DNA from: Kitasatospora cineracea | GTDB taxonomy: Bacteria > Actinomycetota > Actinomycetes > Streptomycetales > Streptomycetaceae | Reading direction: 5' to 3' | DNA: 64,000 nt | Assembly: GCF_003751605.1 (NCBI RefSeq) | Contig: NZ_RJVJ01000002.1 | Coordinates: 1,491,001-1,555,000, forward strand | In this document: positions 1-8,534 of the stretch, piece after piece | How positions within the stretch are numbered: the stretch's first letter is position 1 | Layout of the letters: every line of letters begins with the position of its first letter | Position numbers and translations under genes: made by a program | Notes under the pieces: generated by a model | The model's database searches: none | What the model was told of the DNA's origin: nothing | What the model saw: the letters and a program-made list of their open reading frames with translations, nothing else

Positions 1-1350
1 CCCGGCGGGATCCTCTTCGTCGACCTGCGCGGTTACGACGAGCACCCCGTCACCCCCGAGCAGGCCCTCGACACCCTGCTGCGCGCCCTCGGCGAGGACC
101 TCCCGCCCGAGGACCCGGCCGCCAAGCAGCACCGCTACCGCACCCTGCTTGCCGCCGCCGACGGCCCGCTGCTGCTGATCGCCGACAACGCCTCCTCCCC
201 CGCCCAGGTCACCCCGCTGCTGCCCGGCGACCCCCGCCACCACGTCCTGGTCACCAGCCGCCACGTCCTCTCCGACCGCACCCTCACCCCGCACCACTTC
301 AGGGTCGGCACTCTGGACGAGGAGGAATCCCTCGTCCTGCTCGCCGAGTTGGCCGGCTGCCCCGACCCCGCCTTCGCCGACATCGCCCGACTCTGCGGCC
401 ACCTCCCGCTCGCTCTCCGGGTGGCCGGCGCCCTGCTCACCGACCGCACCCCCGCCGAACTCGCCACCGACCTCACTGACACCCGCGAACGCCTCACCGA
501 ACTCGACTACGGCCCCGACCTGACCGTCCGCACCGCCTTCGACCTCTCCCACCAGCGTCTCGCCCCCGCCGAGGCCCGCCTCTTCGCCCTCCTCGGCCGG
601 CACCCCGGCCCGGACCTGGCCCTGGACGCCGTCACCGCCCTCGCCGATCTCCCCGAGCGCGAGACCCTGAGCCTGCTGCGCTCCCTGTCCCGCGCCCACC
701 TGGTCGAGGCCGCCGACCGCCGCTACCGCTTGCACGACCTGGTCAAGCTGTACGCCGCCGAACAGCCTGCGGACGACGCCGAGCAGGCCGTGGTCCGGCT
801 GGCGCGCTTCTACGCCGCGATGGCCGCCACCATCGAACCGAACTTGCGGGCCCGCGGGGAGTGGATCTCCGCCGAGGGCGAGAACGTCTTCGCCACACAC
901 CATGTCGTCGGATTCGAAGTCGATCCCCACGTCTCCGCCGCACTGAACGACGGCATCACGTGGTACCTGCTGCAGAGCGCGGTCTTCCGAGCCATCGCGG
1001 CCGGGAACGTCGGGGCCGCCCGGGGCCGTGCCCCACACCGTGAGGACCTCACCGAAATGATCCGAATCGAATCGGTCGACGATCTGTTCACCAGCTCCGC
1101 CGCCCTGCCCCGCGGTCCCGAGTTGAGCAGGCTGCTCATACTGCTGAAGGAACTGACCGTCAACGCCGCCCAACCCGAGCTGACTCCGGACGTGCTGCCC
1201 GAGTACCTCCGTCTGCTCTCCTCTGGTCTCTCCCGCTTCCGGGCCGGCGCCGAGCAGATGGGCGGCCTGCTCGGCCCGCAGGAGGCGGAGCTCCGCGAGT
1301 TGGAAGAGCAGTTGACCGACACGGCGAAGGGCGCCACCGGTGGCCGGTGA
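1..1350 (+). CDS. STAND/NB-ARC regulator, 3' part (5' end outside window)
   Basis: The reading frame is open from base 1 and the true start lies left of the window. The visible part begins inside an NB-ARC ATPase: a hydrophobic LLLIADNA stretch at the Walker B position, then LVTSR (a sensor-like motif) and GHLPLALRVAGALL (the GLPL motif). A winged-helix-like segment ending in YRLHDLVKLYAAEQ follows. This is the layout of AfsR/SARP-like and other streptomycete STAND regulators, which usually continue into TPR repeats. Here the last 180 or so residues are not recognisable TPRs, and codon use around 860-1080 is less GC-rich at third positions than in the first part. The N-terminal domain (SARP, XRE or other) cannot be seen, so the regulatory target is unknown. 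The stop lies inside a hairpin shared with rbpA. Confidence 0.8.
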   Translation, partial: PGGILFVDLRGYDEHPVTPEQALDTLLRALGEDLPPEDPAAKQHRYRTLLAAADGPLLLIADNASSPAQVTPLLPGDPRHHVLVTSRHVLSDRTLTPHHFRVGTLDEEESLVLLAELAGCPDPAFADIARLCGHLPLALRVAGALLTDRTPAELATDLTDTRERLTELDYGPDLTVRTAFDLSHQRLAPAEARLFALLGRHPGPDLALDAVTALADLPERETLSLLRSLSRAHLVEAADRRYRLHDLVKLYAAEQPADDAEQAVVRLARFYAAMAATIEPNLRARGEWISAEGENVFATHHVVGFEVDPHVSAALNDGITWYLLQSAVFRAIAAGNVGAARGRAPHREDLTEMIRIESVDDLFTSSAALPRGPELSRLLILLKELTVNAAQPELTPDVLPEYLRLLSSGLSRFRAGAEQMGGLLGPQEAELRELEEQLTDTAKGATGGR

Positions 1351-1359
1351 CGCCCTTCG
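1325..1359. terminator. Bidirectional hairpin between the NB-ARC gene and rbpA
   Basis: Positions 1325-1333 pair perfectly with 1351-1359 (CGAAGGGCG / CGCCCTTCG). A second helix, 1335-1340 with 1344-1349, closes a 3-nt loop. It overlaps the end of the NB-ARC gene and lies just beyond the rbpA stop, so it can serve both convergent genes. There is no U tract, as is common in streptomycetes. Confidence 0.7.
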
Positions 1360-1375
1360 TGTGGTGCTGCCGCGC

Positions 1376-1711
1376 TCAGATCTCGCCGCGCAGCTTGGCC
1401 AGCGCCTCGGCGAGGATCGCCTCGCCGTCGGCGTCGGTGCGGCGCTCGCGGACGTAGGCGAGGTGGGTCTTGTAGGGCTCGTTGCGGGCCGGGGCGGGCG
1501 GGTTGTGCTCGTCCTGGCCGGCCGGGAAGCCGCAGCGCGGGCAGTCCCAGGTGTCCGGGATGGCCGCCTCGGCGGCGAAACTGGGGCGCGTCTCGTGCTT
1601 GTTGGCGCACCAGAAGGAGATGCGGTTGCGCGGGGCGGATTCACCGCGCTCCGCCTCGCCCATCGGGCCGGCGCCGACTCGGCTGCCTCGGATCGCGTTG
1701 CCACTTGCCAC
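1376..1711 (-). CDS. rbpA: RNA polymerase-binding protein RbpA
   Basis: This 111-residue protein matches RbpA, the actinobacterial activator that binds RNA polymerase and the principal sigma factor and stabilises the open complex. Visible features are the basic N-terminal tail (GNAIRGSRVGAG), the core with C35 in FWCANKHETRPSF and the CPRC pair near residues 57-60 (the zinc-site residues in streptomycete RbpA), and the sigma-interaction segment YKTHLAYVRERRT near the C-terminus. The length is typical. It is a single gene convergent with the NB-ARC gene. In S. coelicolor rbpA has a SigR-dependent promoter, but I could not see a clean GGAAT-N18-GTT here. Confidence 0.96.
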   Translation of the reverse strand: MASGNAIRGSRVGAGPMGEAERGESAPRNRISFWCANKHETRPSFAAEAAIPDTWDCPRCGFPAGQDEHNPPAPARNEPYKTHLAYVRERRTDADGEAILAEALAKLRGEI

Positions 1712-1825
1712 GGTCTGACTCCCTGCGTGCTGGTGCCGTCCGGCCGCGGCTGGGCGGACGGTGGCGAAGTCGTCCTAGTGTAAGCGCGAGTTAAGCCGGC
1801 GCCACCATCACCCGGCGACTTCCTG

Positions 1826-2059
1826 TCAGTTGTTCTTGAGCAGCAGCCCGAGCACCACGATGCAGGCGAACCACGCGATCCCGAGGATCACGGTGATGCG
1901 GTCGAGGTTGCGCTCGGCCACCGCGGAGCCGCCACCGGTCGAGGCCGCGCCGCCGCCGAACATGTCGGACAGGCCGCCGCCCTTGCCCTTGTGAAGCAGA
2001 ACCATCAGGATCATCAGCGCGCTCAGGATGATCAGAGCAATCTCGAACCCGAGAACCAC
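1826..2059 (-). CDS. secG: Preprotein translocase subunit SecG
   Basis: This 77-residue membrane protein is part of the SecYEG translocon. It has two hydrophobic helices (residues about 3-21 and 55-74) flanking the conserved HKGKGGGLSDMFGGG segment and SVAERNLDRITV, which is diagnostic for SecG. The frame is open upstream, but the GTG at 2059 gives the family-typical start MVLGFEIAL, and a GAGAGAG sequence lies just upstream. It is the last gene of the gap-pgk-tpiA-secG row, 88 bp after tpiA; this arrangement is common in actinobacteria. Confidence 0.93.
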   Translation of the reverse strand: MVLGFEIALIILSALMILMVLLHKGKGGGLSDMFGGGAASTGGGSAVAERNLDRITVILGIAWFACIVVLGLLLKNN

Positions 2060-2147
2060 GACGGGACCAACTCTCTCGAATCTTCGGCGAAGGGGCCGGG
2101 CCCGCTCCACGCGGTCCGGCCCCAAAGCCTACGTTGCTGCGGCGGCG

Positions 2148-2933
2148 TTAGCCTACTGCCTGCTCACGGTAGCGCACGATCTTGACGAACTCGTCGGCGT
2201 CCAGGGAGGCGCCGCCGATCAGGCCGCCGTCGACGTCGGGCTTGGCCATCAGGCCGGCCGCCGACGAGGACTTCACCGAACCGCCGTACAGGACACGGAC
2301 CTTGTCGGCCAGCTCGGCCCCGTACAGCTCGGCGAGCCGGGCCCGGATCGCGCCGCAGACCTCCTGCGCGTCCTCGGGGGTGGCCACCTCGCCGGTGCCG
2401 ATCGCCCAGACCGGCTCGTACGCGACGACGATGCTCTCGGCGTCCGAGGCCGGGACGCCGTCGAGGGCGCCGTCGAGCTGGGCCAGGGTGTACGCGACGT
2501 GGGTGCCGGCCTTGCGGATCTCCAGCGGCTCGCCGATGCACAGGATCGGGGTGATCCCGTTGCGGTAGGCGGCCTTCACCTTGGCGTTGACGATCTCCTC
2601 GTTCTCGCCGTGGTACTGGCGGCGCTCGGAGTGGCCGATCACCGCGTAGGCGACCTTCAGCTTCGCCAGCATCGGGCCGGACACCTCGCCGGTGTAGGCC
2701 CCGCCGTCGTGCTGCGAGATGTCCTGCGAGCCGTACTTGAGCTTCAGCTTGTCGCCGTCGACCAGGGTCTGCACGGAGCGCAGGTCGGTGAACGGGACCA
2801 GGACGGCGACCTCGACGGCCGCGTAGTCCTTGTCGGCCAGCGAGAACGCCAGCTTCTGGGTGTGCTGGATGGCCTCGAGGTGGTCGAGGTTCATCTTCCA
2901 GTTGCCCGCCATCAGCGGGAGACGCTCAGTCAT
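2148..2933 (-). CDS. tpiA: Triosephosphate isomerase
   Basis: A 261-residue TIM-barrel enzyme that interconverts dihydroxyacetone phosphate and glyceraldehyde 3-phosphate. The catalytic features are visible: NWKMN (substrate-binding Asn and the electrophilic Lys, residues 11-15), the catalytic His in IGHSERR (about 99-105), the catalytic Glu in AYEPVWAIGTG with loop 6 (about 170-180), and the phosphate-binding GGSV and GGASL loops. It starts with ATG 8 bp after the pgk stop, so the two are almost certainly co-transcribed and may be translationally coupled. Confidence 0.97.
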   Translation of the reverse strand: MTERLPLMAGNWKMNLDHLEAIQHTQKLAFSLADKDYAAVEVAVLVPFTDLRSVQTLVDGDKLKLKYGSQDISQHDGGAYTGEVSGPMLAKLKVAYAVIGHSERRQYHGENEEIVNAKVKAAYRNGITPILCIGEPLEIRKAGTHVAYTLAQLDGALDGVPASDAESIVVAYEPVWAIGTGEVATPEDAQEVCGAIRARLAELYGAELADKVRVLYGGSVKSSSAAGLMAKPDVDGGLIGGASLDADEFVKIVRYREQAVG

Positions 2934-2941
2934 GATCCTTC

Positions 2942-4147
2942 TCAGTCCTCCAGGGCGGCGAGACCGGGGAGGGTCTTGCCCTCCAGGTACTCGAGGCTCG
3001 CGCCACCGCCGGTCGAGATGTGTCCGAACTTCGCCTCGTCGAAGCCCAGGGTGCGCACCGCCGCCGCCGAGTCGCCGCCGCCGACCACGGTGAACGCGTC
3101 GGAGTCGAGCAGCGCCTGGGCGACCGCGCGGGTGCCGTCGGCGAACGCCGGGTGCTCGAAGACGCCCATCGGGCCGTTCCAGAACACGGTCTTCGCGTCG
3201 GCGATCTTCTCCGCGAACAGCTGCGCGGTCTTCGGGCCGATGTCCAGGCCGAGCGCGCCGTCCGGGATCGCGTCCACGTCGACGACCGCGTAGTCCTCGA
3301 CCGGGGCGCCGCCCTTGACGTCCGGGAAGCTGCCGGAGACCGCGGTGTCCAGCGGGACCACGAACTCCACGCCCTGCTCGGCGCCGCGCTTCAGGTAGTC
3401 CTGGACGACCGGGATCTGGTCCTCCTGGAGCAGCGAGGCGCCGACGCCGTGGCCCTGGGCCGCGATGAAGGTGTACATCATGCCGCCGCCGATCAGGATC
3501 CGGTCGGCCTTGCCGAGCAGGTTCTCGATCACGCCGACCTTGTCGGAGACCTTGGAGCCGCCGAGCACCACCACGTACGGGCGGGCCACGTCCTCGGTGA
3601 GGCGCTTGAGGACGCCCACCTCGGTGGCGATCAGGTCGCCGACCGCGTGCGGCAGCCGGGCCGGGAGGTCGTAGACGGAGGCGTGCTTGCGGTGCACCGC
3701 GCCGAAGCCGTCGCCGACGTACAGGTCCGCGAGGGCGGCCAGCTCGTCGGCGAACGCGCCGCGCTCGGCGTCGTCCTTGGACGTCTCGCCGGCGTTGAAG
3801 CGCAGGTTCTCCAGCAGCGTGACCTCGCCGTCGCCGAGGGCGGCGACGGTGGCCTTCGCGCTGTCCCCGACGGTGTCGGTGGCGAACGCCACCGGCCGGC
3901 CGAGGATCTCGCCGAGGCGGACCGCCACCGGCGCGAGGGAGAACTTCGGGTCCGGCTCGCCCTTGGGACGGCCCAGGTGCGAGGCGACGACGACGCGGGC
4001 GCCGCGCTCGACGAGCTTGGCGATGGTCGGCGCGACGGCGCGGATCCGGCCGTCGTCGGTGATGGTGTCACCGGACAGCGGCACGTTGAGGTCGGCGCGG
4101 ACGAACACCCGCTTGCCGGAGACCTCCAGGTCTTCGATCGTCTTCAC
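2942..4147 (-). CDS. pgk: Phosphoglycerate kinase
   Basis: A 401-residue glycolytic kinase that transfers phosphate between 1,3-bisphosphoglycerate and ADP. It has the N-terminal signature RVFVRADLNVPL, the basic patch SHLGRPKG, the ATP-domain loop VVLGGSKVSDK, and the C-terminal VVGGGDSAAAV. The frame is open further upstream, but the GTG at 4147 gives the family start VKTIEDLEVSGKRV and has GAGGAG seven bases before it. It lies between gap and tpiA. A 164-bp gap to the gap gene contains a hairpin, so pgk-tpiA-secG may be expressed at a lower level than gap. Confidence 0.96.
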   Translation of the reverse strand: MKTIEDLEVSGKRVFVRADLNVPLSGDTITDDGRIRAVAPTIAKLVERGARVVVASHLGRPKGEPDPKFSLAPVAVRLGEILGRPVAFATDTVGDSAKATVAALGDGEVTLLENLRFNAGETSKDDAERGAFADELAALADLYVGDGFGAVHRKHASVYDLPARLPHAVGDLIATEVGVLKRLTEDVARPYVVVLGGSKVSDKVGVIENLLGKADRILIGGGMMYTFIAAQGHGVGASLLQEDQIPVVQDYLKRGAEQGVEFVVPLDTAVSGSFPDVKGGAPVEDYAVVDVDAIPDGALGLDIGPKTAQLFAEKIADAKTVFWNGPMGVFEHPAFADGTRAVAQALLDSDAFTVVGGGDSAAAVRTLGFDEAKFGHISTGGGASLEYLEGKTLPGLAALED

Positions 4148-4242
4148 GGTCTTGCTCCTCAGGGGGTGGAACGGTGCGCAGACGGCGACACGACGGCGGG
4201 CCACCGGTATCGAGGGGTAGGACGGACGGGGGTGGGCGCAGC

Positions 4243-4283
4243 GGCAGGGCCCGGTCGGCGGTGACAGCCGTCCGGGCCCTGCC
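4243..4283 (-). terminator. Hairpin between gap and pgk (attenuator or processing stem)
   Basis: Positions 4243-4254 (GGCAGGGCCCGG) pair perfectly with 4272-4283. The 17-nt loop can form a further CGGC/GCCG stem. It sits 29 bp past the gap stop and 96 bp before the pgk start, with all genes in the same direction. It may be a partial terminator or an RNA-stability element giving more gap than pgk product. Confidence 0.6.
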
Positions 4284-4311
4284 CCTCACGTCGCGTCAGC
4301 TACCGCTGGGA

Positions 4312-5319
4312 TCAGAGCTGGTCGCCGACGAGCGAGACCAGGTTGACCAGGCGGTTCGAGTAGCCGAACTCGTTGTCGTACCAGCCGAGCACCTTGACCT
4401 GGTTGCCCTGCACCATGGTCAGCTGCGAGTCGAAGATGCAGGAGTGCGGGTCGTTCACGATGTCCGAGGAGACGATCGGGTCCTCGGTGTACGCCAGGTA
4501 GCCCTTGAGCGGGCCCTCCTGCGCGGCCTTCTGGAAGGCGGCGTTGACCTCGTCCTTGGTGACCTCGCGCTCGAGGGTGACCACCAGGTCGGTGATGGAG
4601 CCGGTCGGGACGGGGACGCGCAGCGAGGTGCCGTCCAGCTTGCCCTTGAGCTCCGGCAGGACCAGGGCGGTGGCCTTGGCGGCACCGGTCGAGGTCGGGA
4701 TGATGTTCTGCGAGGCGGCGCGGGCGCGACGCAGGTCCTTGTGCGGGAAGTCCAGGGTGACCTGGTCGTTGGTGAAGGCGTGCACGGTCGTCATCAGGCC
4801 CTTGACGATGCCGAAGTTCTCATGCAGGACCTTCGCCATCGGCGCCACGCAGTTGGTGGTGCAGGAGGCGTTCGAGATGATGTCGTGCGCCGCCGCGTCG
4901 TACTTGTCCTCGTTGACGCCCAGGACGATGGTGATGTCCTCGTCGCTGGCGGGCGCCGAGATGATGACCTTCTTGGCACCGGCGGTGATGTGCTTCTTCG
5001 CAGCATCGGCCTTGGTGAAGATGCCGGTGGACTCGACGACGATGTCGGCGCCCAGCTCGGCCCAGGGAAGGTTGGCGGGGTCGCGCTCGGCGGTGACCTT
5101 GAAGGTGTGACCGTCGACGGTGATGCTGTCCTCGGTGTGCGAGACCTCGCCGGGGAAGGTACCGAGAGTGGTGTCGTACTTGAGCAGGTGAGCCAGCGTC
5201 TTGGTGTCGGTCAGGTCGTTGACACCGACGATCTCGATGTCAGCGCCCTGGGACTTGACCGCACGGAAGAAGTTGCGGCCGATGCGGCCGAACCCGTTGA
5301 TGCCTACCCGGATCGTCAC
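4312..5319 (-). CDS. gap: Glyceraldehyde-3-phosphate dehydrogenase, type I
   Basis: A 335-residue NAD-dependent enzyme that oxidises glyceraldehyde 3-phosphate to 1,3-bisphosphoglycerate. The Rossmann motif INGFGRIGRNFFRA is at residues 8-21. The catalytic cysteine lies in SNASCTTNC (about 150-158), and the catalytic His is in the TVHAFTNDQ region. The C-terminal WYDNEFGYSNR is conserved. The start is GTG at 5319 with GAGGAG eight bases upstream. It is the first gene of the glycolytic row and probably has its own promoter in the 5320-5466 region. The length is normal. Confidence 0.97.
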   Translation of the reverse strand: MTIRVGINGFGRIGRNFFRAVKSQGADIEIVGVNDLTDTKTLAHLLKYDTTLGTFPGEVSHTEDSITVDGHTFKVTAERDPANLPWAELGADIVVESTGIFTKADAAKKHITAGAKKVIISAPASDEDITIVLGVNEDKYDAAAHDIISNASCTTNCVAPMAKVLHENFGIVKGLMTTVHAFTNDQVTLDFPHKDLRRARAASQNIIPTSTGAAKATALVLPELKGKLDGTSLRVPVPTGSITDLVVTLEREVTKDEVNAAFQKAAQEGPLKGYLAYTEDPIVSSDIVNDPHSCIFDSQLTMVQGNQVKVLGWYDNEFGYSNRLVNLVSLVGDQL

Positions 5320-5466
5320 GAACCGATCTCCTCTTAGGTACGCCGGGCCGGAGCCCGACGGGGGTGAAATTTGGGTTGTCCCCGACCACTGCTGACCCTA
5401 CCTCCCCCAAGTGTCGCAAGGCACATCGCCTCACCGGTTGGGACGGGGCGGCCCGGGTGCGCGGAA

Positions 5467-5517
5467 GGGGCGCGCGGAGCGGGTGCGGCGGCTGCCGCGG
5501 CCTGCTCCGCGCGCCCC
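5467..5517 (-). terminator. Terminator downstream of the whiA operon
   Basis: A perfect 14-bp stem joins 5467-5480 (GGGGCGCGCGGAGC) and 5504-5517. The 23-nt loop contains a nested GCGGC/GCCGC helix. It lies 41 bp after the whiA stop and upstream of the gap promoter region. Confidence 0.75.
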
Positions 5518-5557
5518 CTCGGTGCGCGGTCCGACGGTTGACTTCCCGTCAGTCCCG

Positions 5558-6538
5558 TCAGTTCAGGGCCATCTCCTCGGTCAGGTTGGCCTCGGTGTTC
5601 GGCAGGCCGAGCTCGGCGGCCCGCTTGTCGGCCATCGCCAGCAGCCGGCGGATCCGGCCGGCCACCGCGTCCTTGGTCAGCGGCGGGTCGGCGAGCGCGC
5701 CGAGCTCCTCCAGCGAGGCCTGCTTGTGCTGCATGCGCAGCGCGCCGGCCGCGGCCAGGTGCTCGGGCACCTCCTCGCCGAGGATCTCCAGGGCGCGCTG
5801 CACCCGGGCGCCGGCGGCCACCGCGGCGCGGGCCGAGCGGCGCAGGTTGGCGTCGTCGAAGTTGGCCAGCCGGTTGGCGGTGGCCCGCACCTCGCGGCGC
5901 ATCCGGCGCTCCTCCCAGGCGAGCACCGACTCGTGCGCGCCGAGGCGGGTGAGCAGCGCGCCGATCGCGTCGCCGTCGCGGATCACCACCCGGTCGACGC
6001 CGCGCACCTCGCGGGCCTTGGCCGGGATGCCGAGCCGGCGGGCCGCGCCGACCAGGGCGAGCGCCGCCTCGGAGCCGGGGCAGGTGATCTCCAGGGAGGA
6101 GGAGCGCCCGGGCTCGGTCAGCGAGCCGTGGGCGAGGAACGCGCCGCGCCAGGCCGCCTCCGCGTCGCAGGTCGCGCCGGAGACCACCGCCGGGGGCAGG
6201 CCCCGGATCGGCCGCCCTCGTCCGTCCACCAGCCCGGTCTGCCGGGCCAGCAGCTCGCCGTCCTTCACCACCCGCACCACGTACCGGCTGCCGCGTCGCA
6301 GCCCGCCGGGGGCCATCACCACCAGATCCGAGGAGTGTCCGAAGATCTCCAGGAGGTCCTTGCGCAGCCGCCGGGCCGCAATGCCGGTGTCCAGCTCCGC
6401 CTCGATCACGATGCGGCCGCTCACAATGTGCAGTCCGCCCGCAAAACGCAGGATCGCCGAGACCTCCGCCTTGCGGCAGCAGGCACGGGTGACGGGAAGC
6501 CGGGAGATCTCGTCTTTCACCGCTGCCGTCATCGCCAT
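5558..6538 (-). CDS. whiA: Sporulation regulator WhiA
   Basis: A 326-residue WhiA: a degenerate LAGLIDADG homing-endonuclease-like N-terminal domain followed by a C-terminal helix-turn-helix. In streptomycetes it works with WhiB to start sporulation septation. Seen here are the N-terminal MTAAVKDEISRLPV, the LAGLIDADG remnants FAGGLHIVSG and GAFLAHGSL, and the C-terminal DNA-binding block ASLEELGALADPPLTKDAVAGRIRRL. The frame runs open far upstream, but ATG 6538 (MAMTAAVK) has an AAGGAT site and matches the family. It overlaps the end of yvcK by 10 bp in the classical yvcK-whiA order, so translational coupling is likely. Confidence 0.96.
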   Translation of the reverse strand: MAMTAAVKDEISRLPVTRACCRKAEVSAILRFAGGLHIVSGRIVIEAELDTGIAARRLRKDLLEIFGHSSDLVVMAPGGLRRGSRYVVRVVKDGELLARQTGLVDGRGRPIRGLPPAVVSGATCDAEAAWRGAFLAHGSLTEPGRSSSLEITCPGSEAALALVGAARRLGIPAKAREVRGVDRVVIRDGDAIGALLTRLGAHESVLAWEERRMRREVRATANRLANFDDANLRRSARAAVAAGARVQRALEILGEEVPEHLAAAGALRMQHKQASLEELGALADPPLTKDAVAGRIRRLLAMADKRAAELGLPNTEANLTEEMALN

Positions 6539-7587
6539 GGGCCGATCCTTCCATGAGTCCGGAAAATCCGGTCGTACGCCGCGGCCAAGAGCTCCGCGTC
6601 GTGTCGCGGCGTCCCGTCGTCGCGGGCCACCGAGTCGAGCACCAGTGCGGCGCCCATCCGCTCGGCGGCCTGTTCCAGGCCGGCCAGGTCGGCCAGGCCG
6701 AAGGCGCCGCCGCTGACCGCGCGCTCGTCCACCAGGATCGCATCGACCGCCAGGCCGGGGGCGTGGTCGGCGATCACCTCCAGGTGGCGCTGCGGGGTGA
6801 AGCCCTCGGTCTCGCCGGGCTGCGGGGCCAGGTTGAGGGTCAGCAGGCGGCGGGCCCGGGTCTCGGTGAGGGCCTTGGCGAGCTCGGGGACCAGCAGGTG
6901 CGGCAGCACGCTGGTGAACCAGGAGCCGGGGCCGAGCACCACCCAGTCCGCCTCCAGGACGGCCTGCACGGCCTCCGGGACGGCGGGCGGCTCGTCCGGG
7001 AGCAGCCGGATCGACTGCACGGTGCCGGGCGTGACGGCCACCGACGCCTGGCCGCGCACCGCGGACACCTCGGCGGGGCGCAGCGGGTCGTGGCCGCGCA
7101 CCAGGGCCTCGATGTCGAGCGGGACGGCCGACATCGGCAGCACCCGGCCCTGCACGTTCAGCAGCCGGCCGACCCAGTTCAGCGCCTCCACCGGGTCGCC
7201 GAGCTTCTCCCACAGCGCGACGATCAGCAGGTTGCCGACCGCGTGGCCGCCGAGCTCGCCGGTGCCGGCGAAGCGCTGCTGGATCACCTCGGACCAGGTG
7301 CGGCCCCACTCGTCGTCGCCGCACAGCGCGGCCAGCGCCTTGCGCAGGTCGCCGGGCGGCAGCACGCCGAGCTCGGCGCGCAGCCGGCCGCTGGAGCCGC
7401 CGTCGTCGGCGACGGTGACCACGGCGGTCAGCTCGGTGGTCAGCCGGCGCAGCGCGGACAGCGAGGCGGACAGGCCCTGGCCGCCGCCCAGCGCGGCGAT
7501 CTTCGGCACGCCGGGCCGCGGTGACTGGACGGCCCGCTCGGCAGGTCTGGTCCGGAGCTGCAGCCGCGCTGGCACGTATCCCGTCAC
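6529..7587 (-). CDS. yvcK: YvcK/CofD-like gluconeogenesis factor
   Basis: A 352-residue member of the YvcK family (CofD/LPPG transferase fold, UDP-sugar binding). In Bacillus and actinobacteria these affect cell-wall precursor flow and growth on gluconeogenic carbon. It shows IAALGGGQGLSASLSALR near residue 20, TVADDGGSSGRLR, GELGGHAVGNLLIVAL, VLGPGSWFTSVLPHLL and the NLAPQPGETEGF segment. The GTG at 7587 gives VTGYVPARLQLRTRP. Its Shine-Dalgarno is weak and the frame stays open upstream, so the start is less certain than the product. It lies between rapZ (62 bp upstream) and whiA (overlapping). Confidence 0.92.
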   Translation of the reverse strand: MTGYVPARLQLRTRPAERAVQSPRPGVPKIAALGGGQGLSASLSALRRLTTELTAVVTVADDGGSSGRLRAELGVLPPGDLRKALAALCGDDEWGRTWSEVIQQRFAGTGELGGHAVGNLLIVALWEKLGDPVEALNWVGRLLNVQGRVLPMSAVPLDIEALVRGHDPLRPAEVSAVRGQASVAVTPGTVQSIRLLPDEPPAVPEAVQAVLEADWVVLGPGSWFTSVLPHLLVPELAKALTETRARRLLTLNLAPQPGETEGFTPQRHLEVIADHAPGLAVDAILVDERAVSGGAFGLADLAGLEQAAERMGAALVLDSVARDDGTPRHDAELLAAAYDRIFRTHGRIGPWR

Positions 7588-7649
7588 GCCGACCCCATGT
7601 TCCTGTCTCGTGCTCGGCCGGGGCGGCGGTACGGGGGTTTCCCGGCCGC

Positions 7650-8534
7650 TTACTCCCGGCCCATGTCCCGGTGGACCAGCACCGTCTCGACGCCGTCCGC
7701 GATCAGACGCTTCGTCAGCTGCTCGGACATCGCCACGCTGCGGTGCTTGCCTCCGGTGCAGCCTACGGCAAGCGTCATGTAGCGCTTCCCCTCGCGGCGG
7801 TAGCCCTCGGTGATGATCCGCAGCAGCTCGGTGTAGCCGTCCACGAACTGCTGCGCCCCGGGCTGCTGGAACACGTACTCTGCCACGTCCGGGTCGGTTC
7901 CGGTACGGGCCCGCAGCTCGGGCACCCAGTGCGGGTTGGGCAGGAAGCGGCAGTCCACGACCAGGTCGGCGTCGACCGGCAGGCCGTACTTGAAGCCGAA
8001 GGACATCACGGTGGCGCGCAGCTCCGGCTCGTCCTGGCCGGCGAACTGGGCGTCCATCTTGGCGCGCAGCTGGTGCACGTTGAGGTTGGAGGTGTCGACC
8101 ACCAGGTCGGCCTCGCCGCGCAGTTCGCGCAGCAGCTCGCGCTCCTGGGCGATGCCGTCGACGATCCGGCCGTCGGCCTGCAGCGGGTGCGGGCGGCGGA
8201 CCGACTCGAAGCGGCGCACCAGGGCGTCGTCGGAGGAGTCGAGGAAGACGACGCGCAGCCGGACGCCGCGCTTCTCCAGCTCCTCCAGCGAGGTCAGCAG
8301 GTCGTCGAAGAAGGTGCGGCCGCGGACGTCGACCACGACGCCGATCCGCGGCACCGCGCCCTGCGAGCGGGCGCCGAGGTCGACCATGGTGGGGATCAGC
8401 GCGGGCGGCAGGTTGTCGACCACGAACCAGCCGAGGTCCTCCAGGCACTTGGCGGCGGTGGAACGGCCCGCCCCGGACATCCCCGAGATGATCACCAGCT
8501 CGGGGGTGGTCTCCCCCCCGTTGGACACTGTCAC
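7650..8534 (-). CDS. rapZ: RNase adapter/nucleotide-binding protein RapZ (YvcJ family)
   Basis: A 294-residue P-loop NTPase of the RapZ/YvcJ family. The Walker A-like ISGMSGAGRSTAAKCLEDLG is at about 14-33. Conserved later blocks are DVRGRTFFDDLL, RRPHPL, SFGFKYGLPVDADLVVDCRFLPNPHW and LAVGCTGGKHRSVAM with C-terminal HRDM. In E. coli RapZ controls GlmZ and hence GlmS; in Gram-positives the target is less clear, though the link to cell-wall amino sugars is plausible. GTG 8534 overlaps the uvrC stop by four bases (GTGA) and follows GGGGAAGAG, so translation is coupled to uvrC. Confidence 0.95.
   Translation of the reverse strand: MTVSNGGETTPELVIISGMSGAGRSTAAKCLEDLGWFVVDNLPPALIPTMVDLGARSQGAVPRIGVVVDVRGRTFFDDLLTSLEELEKRGVRLRVVFLDSSDDALVRRFESVRRPHPLQADGRIVDGIAQERELLRELRGEADLVVDTSNLNVHQLRAKMDAQFAGQDEPELRATVMSFGFKYGLPVDADLVVDCRFLPNPHWVPELRARTGTDPDVAEYVFQQPGAQQFVDGYTELLRIITEGYRREGKRYMTLAVGCTGGKHRSVAMSEQLTKRLIADGVETVLVHRDMGRE

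Noticed and set aside
5558..7324. whiA extended upstream into yvcK
   Set aside because: Residues before MAMTAAVK are low-complexity shadow sequence over yvcK; the ribosome site and homologues support 6538.
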